DNA of 64,000 bases from contig KL197721.1 of NCBI GenBank assembly GCA_000697665.1, forward strand, positions 666,112-730,111, given 5' to 3'. Numbering within the stretch: position 1 is the first letter of the stretch; every line of letters begins with the position of its first letter. The stretch comes from Jaapia argillacea MUCL 33604 (Eukaryota > Basidiomycota > Agaricomycetes > Jaapiales > Jaapiaceae). Under the pieces are notes generated by a model. It saw only the letters and a list, made by a program, of their open reading frames with translations. It was not told the DNA's origin and made no database searches. Both the position numbers and the translations under genes were made by a program. Positions 11,399 through 21,927 of this stretch are shown piece after piece.

Positions 11399-12738
11399 CT
11401 ACAAATTCGGAGTCGGGAACTCCAAAGTAGGTAGAACCCACTCTTTCGTCTCCTCACCGTCTCCCGCCTCGTGATCTTTCGTCAACTCGCTCCCGGCAGG
11501 TTGCGGCCCATCCACAACGATATACGGCCTATCCTCCGGCGGCGAATACTGCTTTCTCGCAGCTCGCCTCGCCTTCCACTCCGGAATCCCACACCAATCA
11601 GCAAACTTCACCCACAACGGCTTGAAAATGACCCATAATTGAATGAACAGGGCAACCGTTGATAGCAAACATGAGAGACCCCCAAAGACCATTGCGACGA
11701 TTTGCGCCGCAGTGGGTTTCCAAGGTGGGTCGACGAGAGGAACTGAGGCTCCGATTGTCGTATTTAGACAATGTAGATAGGTTTGATTGAGACCAGAAGG
11801 TAGGGGTGTGTCGTCGCTTAGTGGGAGAGGCAGCGAGTTATTTGATGCAGGCATGTTTGATGGGAGTGCGGCGGAATTGTCATACGAATCCAATGATAAA
11901 CCAAATGATGACGCTCGGTACCACTGGACGATTTGTTCGGGGAGTGGCCAAGCACCAGTTCCGTCCGTCGCATTGAAAAGAGATAGAGTGGTATTTTGGA
12001 CTTTGCAATCTGATACGACGGCGGCTAGGACTGCCGATACTGAGAGTTGGTCTCCCACGATCCGATATACTTCGGTTGTGTTTGGGAAAGAGGGAGCGCG
12101 AAGGATGGCGACCGTGAGGTTACCACCTGGTCGCTGGGTTGCATTGTAGTTTTCGTACTATTTGATAGAGATGAGATGATCAGAAGGGGACAGGAAGGGA
12201 AGATGACGAAGGGCACTTACTGTGTCTGAGCCGTAATAGTGAGGGTAAATCGGTACGGGGTAGAAGACGTAAGGTAAAGGTCGGTTATCGATGTAAGTCC
12301 CGTAACCACCGTATGGATATCCACTTCCATATCTCGAGTTGCCATAGACTTGAGCCTACAGAATAAAGCAGGAGGTCACTTTAGACCCACTGTCTCGCGG
12401 ATGGAAAAGTCACGTGCCCTAGTCCCTCCACCCGCTAATCTTCCACTAAACGGTGAAGTGCTGCCGAGCGTAAACCATTTCCCACCTCCAGCAGAATATG
12501 CAGAGACGGTCTTTCCGCTTGGAACTCCAGTGAGACTACCAAGTTTCACACCAGATGCAGAACCTCCCCCTTTGCTGCTACTGCCGCCCTTGCCACCTTT
12601 GCCACCGGACGAATGACCACCTCCTCCGTGACCACCACCACCTCCCCCCTTACGAGGAAAGATCGACATGGTGCCAAGGAAACGCGCGTCAAAGTCACCA
12701 TCTTGAGAGTCCGAGTGATCTTCCTGTGGGATGTGCAT
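11399..12738 (-). CDS. P4, RYGSGYPYG-family membrane protein (duplicate of P1)
   Basis: The exons are 12738-12418, 12355-12221 and 12157-11399 (404 aa). As in P1, the real start is the ATG of MHIPQED; the longer frame begins only with TTG. All family blocks are present: IFPRKGGGGGG, GRLAGGGTR, the 45-codon exon 2, GDQLSVSAVLAAVV, QWYRASSFGLSLD, two Cys, the membrane helix and a basic region. The tail motif has changed to KQYSPPED, losing the YxxL form, while the P1-like end KEWVLP is kept. Intron 1 has a GC donor (AGG|GCACGT) where P1 has GT at the same place; a GT reading 4 nt further in would break the frame. It is head-to-head with P5 in the ancestral layout, now separated from it by the large element. 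Confidence 0.83.
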
Positions 12739-12993
12739 CTCTTGAGAAGAGGATTGGGGGTACCGTTGACTGCTCAAGTTGGGACTTCACCCTTTAAGCG
12801 TGGTCAAGGCCAGTCCTATGTTTGGCAGTAGAAACGGATGAAAATAGTATTCAAAAATACTAAGGCTCTGTAGAAGTGACTAGACACGAGGAATCTAGCA
12901 CACAAGAAGGATCACTGTGGAACGCGCCCGCTGACAACGAAGTTGGAAGCGAGGCGGTTGAGGAGTCGGCTCTGGACGTCAACGTTTCAACAA

Positions 12994-13011
12994 GTGGCTG
13001 TACATAGCCAC
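12994..13011. promoter_or_regulatory. Conserved near-palindrome in the P4 promoter
   Basis: GTGGCTGTACATAGCCAC is the counterpart of 8412-8429. The arms are unchanged and one centre base differs. Confidence 0.3.
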
Positions 13012-13183
13012 ACGGGCGGCCTCTTGTATGAGAAAACCTTATTTTCATTGAAGTTCCTTCAGTGCTCGCTACCAACCAGAGCCAGTGCAACAGACTTTGG
13101 ACAGACTCGACGTTTGCCCCGGAGCCAACGCAGAGGGGGTCCTATGGCATGGCGCCGCAAATCGGATTTCTCAACCCATGAAT

Positions 13184-13192
13184 CCCGGGATA
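13184..13192. repeat. Candidate target-site duplication, left
   Basis: CCCGGGATA compares with CTGGGGATA at 20261-20269 (7 of 9 positions) and CCCAGGATA in the uninterrupted paralogous site near 8590. An imperfect 9-bp duplication is the simplest reading. Confidence 0.5.
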
Positions 13193-13810
13193 GGATAATG
13201 CTATCCAGAAACCCCAGTTTCTGCTGAAACCCGGGTTAAGCGAGAAATGGTCAAGTCGACGAAAGCTGAGGTAACTCAGGGAGCCTGAACAGTGAGGGTT
13301 GTTGATCCCGGAACCCATGGCTTTCGGGCGGTGTCAAGCTTCAGGGTGCAAAGTTCTAGCTGAGGAAGATTGATGCCGGGATTGGCCGAGAAGCGCCCGT
13401 TTGGCACGGCGGTGAAATAGTCGCGCTCGTCGTTGGAGACAACTTCAAAAATCGAAGATAAACAAATAAAATAAAATTGTATAATTAGTGATAAAGGGAC
13501 ATAGAAATGCTGTTTTTTCGTTTCATTGGAATCGTGCTTCCAATTTTCCAACTTTCGACAGACAAGCCGCTCGCTGTCTCCAACGACGAGCGCGATTATT
13601 TTCCCGCCGTGCCAAACGAATGTTCATGTCGTTGCCAACAGTAGTCTCATCCCCATCCGTTGTGGTTCGGATTCATAGTGTCAGCACAATTACGCACCGG
13701 ATCATCGGAGTTTTAAAAGTCGAGTGCAGAATCCTCACCACAACGTCTGGTGCACTTGGTATGGTGGATCCCCCATCGGTGACAAAATGTCACAGATGTT
13801 ACCCTAGGTT
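13193..13810 (+). repeat. Left terminal inverted repeat, interrupted by a nested MITE
   Basis: It pairs with the reverse complement of 19905-20260. The outer arm 13193-13397 matches 20072-20260. The match resumes at 13619 after the nested insert and runs through CGTCTGGTGCACTTGGTATG to about 13810. Identity is moderate with several small indels, which suggests an old insertion. Confidence 0.75.
13398..13618. mobile_element. Nested MITE-like element inside the left repeat
   Basis: A 221 bp insert starts with CGTTTGGCACGGCGG and ends with its reverse complement. Its own inverted repeats are about 45 bp with few mismatches (arms 13398-13442 and 13575-13618). The right repeat of the host element lacks it. 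It has no coding capacity and an AT-rich centre. No clear target duplication seen. Confidence 0.7.
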
Positions 13811-13962
13811 ACCCTCTCGTGGTGTATAACATAATCCAACTCACGTGATGCACACACGTTTGCTAACTCAATCAACAAGAAGTGCGTCAAGTCTCCACAC
13901 CTGTGGGCCAAACATACTGCTTCCATTTTCCGTCTGGCGTCTTTGGTGCTTCTGTCCTTAAT

Positions 13963-16796
13963 ATGGCTCCTGTTGTGTCCACGTTAAATCCCCATGAGAG
14001 GGCAACACGACGGTCAGAACGCAATCTAGAGGAGGCTCGGTCTACTGCATCAAAAAAATTGGGGTACGACTCTGCAAAGACTAGAGAAGAGATGTGAAAG
14101 ACCTTGGTTGAGAGGTGTGGCAAGAGCCCCTACCCCTGGCAACTTGATGTCGCAGAGGCATTCATCCTGGGTTTGGATGCGGTTGTGATTGCTGGGACTG
14201 GTGCTGGAAAAACAATGCCATTCATTATGCCTCTCCTGCTTAAAGAGTGGCAGAATAAAACAATTGGTATTATCTCTCCATTGAAGGCCTTGCAGCGTGA
14301 CCAAGTAAGCCTGCTGTGATATTGAAGAAATCCCGTTTTCATTGCCTTTCTCTCGTTTAGGCTCACCGATTCAAGAAAATGGAAGTACCAGCAAGGGTGG
14401 TGAATGGTGACTCTTGGTCTCCAACCCTCGAAAATGTACGGATTTCTCGTGTTTCCTATATGCATGTTCTTATCATACCATTTGTGACAGGACCTACGAG
14501 AAGGGAAGCTGCAAGCTGTCCTCACATCCCCTGAAATGTGTCTTCAGCATGTGCAGTGCCGAGACACCATGTGGTCAGAGGGCTTCTCCAAGGCCTTGCA
14601 AGGCTTCACTGTAGATGAAGCACATTGTATTTCTCAGTGGGGGGGTGAATTTCGTCCAGCTTATGCTGAGCTGGAGAAACTTCGCCACTTCATGCCCATA
14701 GGAAAGCCAATTCACGCATTTTCAGCAACCCTCTCACCACAAGCCCTCGAGGACGTCTGTGAGAAACTCAACATTGATTTGGAAGAGTCATTTTACCTCA
14801 ACCTTGGGAACGATCGACCTAATATTGCCACAGCTGTGGTGGAGATGAACAGCATCAACGACCTTTTGGCACTTAACCCTCTTCTTACGGACAATGTCAC
14901 GTCAGCAGACGACCTAAAGAAGATGATGGTGTTTGTAAACACCATTGAACTCACCCATACACTCTGTCGACACATTCGTGGTCAGCTCCCACAACAGCTC
15001 AAGAAAAATGTCGCAGTCTTCCATGCCCAGATGTCGAAGAGGTTGAAGGCAAGGGTATTGAGGAGATTTTGCAAGGGAAAAATCAAGATACTGGTGTCAA
15101 CAGAGGCCGCAGGAATGGTGAGTAAAATATTTTCTCTCCGAGTCTGTTGTGTCAACTTGTTCATGACCTCGCCAGGGTGCTGATATCCCTGATGTTGAGC
15201 AGGTAATCCAGTTTGGGGTACCATCATCCCTCTCGGTGTGGCTTCAATGTGCTGGTCGTGCAGGAAGATCGCCAGATATTCAAGCTTGAGCCGTGTTGCT
15301 GGTTGAGAAGTCCGTGTTCCAATGCAAGAAACCTTGGAAGGCAAAGAAAGATGCCTCAGAGGATGACAGCTCAGAGTCTGATTTGGACGATGACAAAGAA
15401 TCCGACGAGGACGAGGACATCGATTTGGAGCAAGGTGCTGAGATGGAGTGGGGTAAAAAGGTTGAGCCTGCGCTCAGGAAGTGGCTTGAGTCTGACACGT
15501 GTCGTCGAGACATCACTGACGAGTACTTCAACAACCCTCCCCACCGCAAGCATTGTAAGTACAGTGGTACACTCCGACAAGACTGTTTCCTTAATGATGA
15601 ATTTCTTAGCAACTGGTTTCTGTTGCGACCGGTATTCGACAGGTATCGTCCCGCTCATCGACCTCCAGCCTGAGTGCCCTCAAACTCCTGAGTGCACCTC
15701 TCCTCCTGGTAGTACTCATTCAACACCTTCGAAACACCGAAACTCGAATGGCAAATGCCCCATGCAGCCGTGGGCTGCACCTGGCGAGGCAAAGACACGA
15801 TGAAAGGATCAACTAAAGGATGCTAGGATGGCGCTCACTCTGTGGCAATCGAAGGTCGTGATATCCACCTACTCTGCATCACTATTTACGGCCGCCGTGA
15901 TCCTCCCTGATAAATGCCTGACGATGCTCGCCTGGAATGCTCAGCTATGAATGGTTGACGACATCATTTCACAACTCAAGCCTCCTTGGGTGTTTGTGCA
16001 ACGGCATGGACAAGAGGTCCTTGATCTGCTGAAGAAGGTTGACGAGACATACAAGAGACAGTGAGAGCAAGAGCTAGCAGACAAGCGGGAACAGACCAAG
16101 CTACAGAACTGAGCCAAGCGAGAGCAGGAGCAGGAAAGAGCGAGGCGAGCACAGGAGCAGGAAAGTCAGGACCAACGAGTGTGAGAACGACATCCACTTC
16201 CACCTATACCAGTGACTCCCGCCACACCATGTCAGCCAACACCATCCACGCTCGCAGGGTCGGCAGCCTTCAATATGCTGTCGCAACCTATGCCATGGGT
16301 GAGTGGCTATTATATCAGGGTTATGTTGATTCTCATCTCATATTGCTTTCAGACACCACACGAGGCCCCAATCACTCCAACCTCATATGCTACACTGTCG
16401 GTCCACGTACATCCCCAGGCCCATTACCGCACAAATGGGCAAACAGTGCAAACAATTTCTCCATTTCCCGTGCCCTATAGGCCTCTGCCCTTTCCGTCCA
16501 TGTTACTGCCACCGACGCTGCATCCCGCATCACAACTCCACCCCCTTCCACATTCACACTCCACTCACACAGACCCCACATCATCTGGGTCTCAGCTCTC
16601 CTCCATTGTCGCATATTCGTCACCTTCGCAAACTCTGAATCGGTACCAGTCCAGTTTGCCACAGGCCGTGGATCAGGGTGTCGATCTGTTCGCCTCACAA
16701 TCTCCACATCGCCCACTTCCGCAACTTCCAGATCCTTTTACCCCATATCCAATGTTTAGTGCCCACACCCATTCGTCCATATTGACTTCGCCATAA
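13963..16796 (+). pseudogene. RecQ-like superfamily 2 helicase, damaged
   Basis: Starting at ATG 13963, the spliced frame shows helicase motifs in order: YPWQLDVAEAF (Q-motif region), GTGAGKTMPF (Walker A), FTVDEAHCISQWG (DEAH box plus RecQ aromatic loop), FSATLSP, VFVNTIELT, STEAAGM spliced to GADIPDV, and QCAGRAGRSPDIQA. Behind it come an acidic linker (15.34-15.47 kb), a Cys/His cluster, a helical segment around ARMALTLWQSK, an Arg/Gln-rich coil and a Pro-rich end running to 16796 across one more intron. Seven in-frame stops interrupt it, all TGA, and each could come from the Arg codon CGA by one C-to-T change. It resembles RecQ-like helicases amplified in Agaricomycetes and telomere-linked helicases rather than the cellular Sgs1/RecQ gene. 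It converges on the DUF6589 gene within the same element. Confidence 0.8.
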
Positions 16797-17035
16797 TTCG
16801 ACCATTGCCCAACGCCATATGCATTCCACAATTGTGACCCTCCAATGCTCAGAACATTACCACTCCCTCTCCACCCCGATTCACCTGTACTCCCACCCCC
16901 AGTCTCCGACGAAACATCATATGATTCAGATGGCGAACACTGGCAAGACAATACACAATAATCATAGTGACCTCCTCATCATGTCTACAGATTGCCTAAC
17001 CACAAGTCGAACTTCCATGAGCTTCTCCCTCTCTT

Positions 17036-19826
17036 TCAGCTTTCACCATCTCCGTTGTTGTCCTCGTCTCCATCGCTATCACTACTGTAAACACTCTCGT
17101 TGTCACTCAGGAACGGCGTATAGTCTTCCCTCTTTGACCTCTCAAAATCTCGACGCGCCGCCCACCTTTCGATGGTTGTTGGCTTTGTGGTCAGCTTCAA
17201 CAAACCTTCTGTCACAAAATCCTTTGCCCAATCCTTTTTCGATGCTATCCGGCGACCCTTCTCAAAAATATGAACTTCACTGATCAAGGCTTGAAGTTCC
17301 GCGACGTCCTTATCCTTCTTTGGTACTGTATGTTTTTTTCCTCTTTTCCAAGTTTCGAACTGATTGTCAACATGTAGCATCACCGACCGTATGACTCGCA
17401 CCACTGGGTGCATTTTCTTCAGATACTCCCACTTGATGTTTGGCCCTTCGGAACAGTAAGTCACCTGATCTTCGTTAGTTCGCTTGTGATTTGGCTATCA
17501 ACTACTGGGCATACCTTTATGTCTTTGATATTATGTTCTTGGGCTTTGTCAATTGGGAGAAAGTCCAGTGGTTTCCCAGTCATGTTAACAAGCCAGCAGT
17601 GCTCACGGACAAAATCCCTAGGTTTCTGTCAAACTCCCATCAAGTTCGAAGGCTCAAAACATACCGAACATCTGGTGGCCATTCCCTCTCAAGCCCTTGT
17701 AACAATTCCAACACCTCGATTGCATACTTTGAGTTCTTGCCACCAACAAACCGAAACAATAGGTGAGGAAGCATGGCTTCCATAGTTCCAATGTCTCCCC
17801 GCTTAATGGCCTGGTCCAGCACGATATACCCCAAGACGTCTCGATTCCACATCGTGAACTGCCTTTTCACTGCATCGTGACCCTCTTCAGGAACTGTATC
17901 CATCTTGTTCATGGCCACTGTCGATGCAAATTCCTCAACAATTTTGGTGGCAAGCCCCCTCAGTTCTGCTAGAAATTTTCCTCGCAGCTCACGAAGATCT
18001 GCTACACCTCCAACCTGAAGCCAGCATGCACGGAAATGGGCTTCGGCTGTATGGTACAATGCCCCTTCAAGATCGTGATGAAACAGACCTTTCGTCGCGA
18101 CCTTTCCCAGGCCCTTCCGCTCCAGTTTATCGAAAGCATGACTGAGACCTCGTCCTTTTGAGGTTCCCAGGTACTGTTTATGCAATGAGTTTGCGTATGC
18201 CATCTGTAAGTGAAGCCAGCCGAATGCGAGGACTATCCAGTCCATCCTTTCGAAGGAGTTGTCGTCCTCACCATGAAACTTGTACAGTCCCCGCAGCTGC
18301 TCTACTGTCAATTGGTCCCCAACCCAGGTAATTATCTTTTCCAAGCCAATTCGCTTTTGACTCTTGATGCCATTTAACCTCAACTGACTGAACCACTCTG
18401 CCAGCAGTTTGTCATTGCCATCGTAGCTGGCCTCCGATATGTTAACGGTTCCCAGCATATATTGAAGAGTAACGTGAGCCGATCCCGAAGGAAGACCTTT
18501 GATAGGTGGTGGCTGCGTGAGAGTCAGGGTGTCCTTCTCGCTGTACAAGCTGAAGTTGAACTCAGGAGAGTCGAGGAGGACGCAGAGGACATGGTATGTA
18601 CCCTGCTGCTGGATCTTTGGGTAAGACTTTATTGACAAGTCCATGATGTCCAGTGGCTGCAGCGGGGACTTGATCCCCCTTTCTCTCCACGTCTTCAGAC
18701 TCTGGTTTGTCGACGGCAGTAGTAGTGGGGCGTCATGTTTGATGTATACAGTGGCCGTGGAACCGGAGCCGAACTCGCCTTTATTATCCAGTCGTCGCAA
18801 GAAGACTTTGAAAGGTATGTTGACGTTGTCGTGAGAGATAAGCCATGGATAGTGTTCCATGAGACTAATGACTTCTTTCATAGCATTCTTGGACATGATC
18901 TCCACTGCGTAACAAGTCCACCGATGGCTCATTGTCAATCCCAAGCTGTGGAGAGCATCAAAACCCCGAGCTGATAGACCCCGAAACTTCAAGTATATCG
19001 AGAACATCTTCGCAAAGCGGTTGTTGTGGTGAGAGCGGTGGTACGAAAGTGTCATCACGCTGACGGCAATCACCTTTGCAATACTGTAAGTAACTTTTTG
19101 ATCTGTCTGCGAATGTTTACTTACATTATTTGGATCTTTCATAGTATTTCTTCGCGACTGTCTCTCGTTACACGCTGCCGCTCGCATCAGATTCCACAAA
19201 TAGGGCACTCGGCTCTTCATCTCCTCAATAACCTCCTCCAGCGACAGACTCGTCAAGGCCTCCTCCGTCATATCCTCCCCTGACAACCGGGTCACCGATT
19301 TCAACGTATCCATCTCACCGTTGACAACCTCTCGCATGCACTCCCCAGCAAACTCCTCCATGACACATCTGGCTGCCCGTGGCCTCGATTTGCAACTTCG
19401 GCTTGAACAAGGAGCCTTCCACCACCGTCGTACAATAGTCGGGAGTTCCTTGCTACACATCAACGTGGTACATGTGGTGCGAACCTGCGCATCTTGGGTA
19501 CATTCCGGATCTCCCCAACTCACGGCATCCAGGAGAATTGGTAAGTCGATATTTAATTGAGTCATGTAGCTGAGAACTGATTTCACCGTAGAGAGCACAG
19601 ATCCCGCAGATTGGATGCAGTTTCTCCTCGCTTGGGTGTGAAGCAGGTAGATCATATCATTTTCTAGTCCCCAATCTTCTTCGATCTCCTCCTCGCTTTC
19701 ATCCTCCTCCTCGGATGAGGTGTCCGAATCTTCGTCAGTCCTCAGGATATAGTCATCATCGTCCCATTGGAAAATATTATCCCAGTCGTCAGAGGTCAGG
19801 AGATTGGTACTTTCGCGGTTGTCCAT
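17036..19826 (-). CDS. DUF6589 protein, candidate transposase of the element
   Basis: The main open block runs from ATG 19826 (MDNRESTN; the longer frame has only a TTG) for over 700 codons, then two further exons end at 17036. An acidic N-terminus (DSDTSSEEEDESEEE) is followed by the DUF6589 core: WLISHDNVNIPFKVF, LDNKGEFGSGSTATVYI, LQYMLGTVNISEASYDGND, WVGDQLTVEQLRGLYKF, FGWLHLQMAYANSLHKQYLG, FHHDLEGALYHTAEAHFR and MWNRDVLGYIVLDQAIK. The later exons give CWLVNMTGKPLDFLPIDKAQ and GPNIKWEYLKKMHP. Conserved Asp/His positions (HDN, GDQ, HHD) could form an RNase H-like active site; that is inference. The junction after EWPPD needs a poor donor (GTTCGG) or marks a one-base shift. DUF6589 is widespread and multicopy in Agaricomycetes with no proven function known to me. 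Confidence 0.8.
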
Positions 19827-19904
19827 AGTTTCAGTATGTCTCACCAAGGGGAATCAATTATATCTTTATTTCTACATGATGCCACGTGTGGGACTCGATC
19901 CCGG

Positions 19905-20260
19905 CGATTGTTACAAAGGTGTGACTATCTGTCACCAAGGGGGGGTCACCCATACCAAGTGCACCAGACGTTCTGGTGAGGTTTCTGCGCTGTCTCGGTT
20001 GTCTCGTTCTCCCACGCAGACCTCATCAGAACACCTGGACTCGAGACTATGCCAACAGGTGTTCGCACTTCGGCGCTTCTCGGCCAATCCCGGCATCAAT
20101 CTTCCTACTACGTAGGCGCCCTCAAGCTTGACACCGCCAGAAAGCCCTGGATTCCGGGATCAACAACCCTCCCTGAGTTTCCTCAGCTTCCGTCGATTTA
20201 GCCACGTCTCGCTTAACCCCGATTTCCAGAAGAAACTGGGGCTTCCGGATAGCATTATCC
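19905..20260 (-). repeat. Right terminal inverted repeat
   Basis: It is the reverse complement of the left repeat, uninterrupted here. It ends GGATAGCATTATCC at 20247-20260. Confidence 0.75.
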
Positions 20261-20269
20261 CTGGGGATA
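20261..20269. repeat. Candidate target-site duplication, right
   Basis: CTGGGGATA is the counterpart of 13184-13192. Five extra bases (20270-20274) follow before host sequence homologous to 8600 onward resumes. Confidence 0.45.
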
Positions 20270-20274
20270 TTGTA

Positions 20275-20641
20275 CGTCGAAGGTGGATTTGAACTTCAAA
20301 GAGTTCAACAAATCCCTCGTCTGGCAGCGGATTCGAGTGGACCATTGTCCTCCATTCATCCCTCCGTGCCTCGTGCATCTGCTCGACCTGTACTTGGCAC
20401 ATCCAAGTTGTTATGGATCTAATTCCAGATTCGCCGAACAGAGAGGGGTTACCTGTCTCCGATCGTGTGGCGAGCCGACAACAGAGCTTGAATCCACGAT
20501 TCTTGTATTTGTCCGGCACTGCAAGATACAGCGTTTGTTGTCTTGCCTAGGTATAAGGAGTATGTCGCCCTCCCACAACGTCCAAGCCCTTCCCCTTTCT
20601 CCATTCTCCAACGCCGTTACACTCGAGACGCTGACGAACTG
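20275..20641. promoter_or_regulatory. P5 upstream region, right half of the split promoter
   Basis: It is homologous to 8599-8984, beginning CGTCGAAGGTGGATTTGAA. A TATA box at 20552 is retained. The large element now separates it from the P4 half, so P4 and P5 no longer share a short divergent promoter. Confidence 0.55.
20552..20557 (+). promoter_or_regulatory. TATA box of P5
   Basis: TATAAG lies 90 bp upstream of the ATG, the same spacing as in P2. Confidence 0.4.
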
Positions 20642-21927
20642 ATGTACGTTTCTCATACACCCAACTCTCGACAATTCGGGGCAGATACGTCCTCCCCAGA
20701 ACCCCTCGGAGTTCCACCAATTGTCCGCCCCAGAAACGGAGGAGGAAAGGCCTCACATACAGGAACATCCAGTTCATATGCCTTGGCCTCTGGAGTCAAA
20801 CTTGACGATGGCATCGGTGTGAGCGGGAAAACTATCTCGGCTTACTCACCTGGTGGAGGCTCAACCTTTTCGTTGAGCGAAGACTCTCCATTCAAGGGAA
20901 GATTGGCTGGAGGGGGAACCAGGGTATGAGGCGTTTCACTACTATCCACTTCGGTATATCAAGATTGATCATTGCTATCATTCATAGGCAGAGGTCTATG
21001 GAACCTCGCGATATGGGAGTGGGTATCCATACGGAGACTATGGAGCATATGTCGATGACCGGCCTTTTCCTTTCCTATTTTACCCCATTCCCATCTTTCC
21101 TGGCTATTACGGTTCAGATATGGTGCAGACCACCTTCCTCCTCTTCAACAAGCTCACTCACTCGCTCATTCCCCCCTTCCCCTTTCCAGTATGCGAACCT
21201 AAACGCCACACAACGTCTAGGCGGTGAAATCACTGTCACCATTATCGTCCCTCAGGCCTCGATCCCCTCTCGCGAAATCTACCGGATAATAGGCGACCAA
21301 ACATCTGTCTCCTCCGTCATTTCGTCTCTTACCTCTTCATGCTCCGTCCAAAACACCTCCATAACACCGTTCAACTCCAGTTCCAACCTAGGTGTATATC
21401 CCCTTCCAGAACAAATAACTCAATGGTATCGTGCATCCTCGTTCGGCTTGTCCCTCGACACCTACAACAACTCTGCGTCTCTCCTGTCTAATATGCCTCC
21501 GTCCAACTCTACCCCTGTCCTCCCACCTAGCGCTGACACGCCTTTGCCACCCGGCTTGAACCAAACCTGGCTTCAATGCATAAATACAACCATCGGAGCC
21601 TCGCTTCCACTGGTTGATCCACCACCAAAACCAGACGTAATCAAAATCGTATCGCTAGTGTCAGGTGTGACAATTATAGGGATTACCCTTATTTTGGTAT
21701 TGGTGGTCAAAGTGAGGAAGGGAGAGGTACAGTGTATCGAGTGTAGTGTTGTGCAGGGCCAGGCTTGGCTCAAAAGCCCAGGCTTTGGCCTGGCTTTGGA
21801 GGGCTCAGGCTTGGTAAATCCTGAGCCTGAGCCCTCAGCCAGGGCTCGGGCTCAAGAGGGTCAGGCTTGGGCTTGGGCCCTGGCTTTATACCTCCAAGGG
21901 TTTCCACTGGATTGTTGTATTTTTTAG
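20642..21927 (+). CDS. P5, RYGSGYPYG-family protein with tail replaced by a transposon
   Basis: The exons are 20642-20923, 20988-21122 and 21190-21927 (384 aa). It is collinear with P2: SGVKLDDG, GRLAGGGTR, the 45-codon exon 2 with YGTSRYGSGYPYG, YRIIGDQTSVSSV, QWYRASSFGLSLD, two Cys and a membrane helix near VTIIGITLILVLVV. After VRKGEVQCIEC the frame enters the hAT-type element at 21744 and ends after 61 element-coded codons (VVQGQAWLKS to DCCIF). The basic tail and QYSKLEE motif of P2 are therefore cut off and left downstream at 22914-23160. It has LGG instead of PGG in the QRPGG block. The protein would still be membrane-anchored, but without its sorting-like tail. Confidence 0.8.
21736..21743. 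repeat. 8-bp target-site duplication of the hAT-type element, left
   Basis: ATCGAGTG is repeated without change at 22906-22913. P2 has a single GTCGAGTG at the matching place. Confidence 0.9.

Larger units (their letters stand above)
12739..13192. promoter_or_regulatory. P4 upstream region, left half of the split divergent promoter
   Basis: It is homologous to 8149-8597. It ends abruptly at the inverted repeat of the inserted element. The other half resumes at 20275. Confidence 0.55.
13193..20260. mobile_element. 7.07 kb DNA element with long inverted repeats, helicase + DUF6589
   Basis: Both ends begin with GGATAATGCTATCC in inverted orientation and continue as long inverted repeats (left 13193 to about 13810, right about 19905 to 20260). 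The flanking host DNA is contiguous in the paralogous segment at 8.6 kb, which lacks this block, so the ends are defined by an empty site. Two genes face each other inside: a RecQ-like helicase (+, damaged) just inside the left repeat, and a DUF6589 gene (-, largely open) just inside the right repeat. This fits a cut-and-paste type DNA transposon with DUF6589 as candidate transposase; that role is inference. No capsid, integrase of retroviral type or reverse transcriptase is seen. The superfamily is not assigned. Confidence 0.8.

Noticed and set aside
19085-19141. A perfect-looking 41-nt GT-AG intron inside the main DUF6589 block
   Set aside because: Removing it shifts the frame into an early stop, while reading through keeps the family sequence in frame.
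19889-19915. tRNA T-arm-like sequence GGATCGAGTCCC (minus strand)
   Set aside because: No acceptor, D or anticodon arms can be built around it, and it lies at the inner end of the element's inverted repeat.
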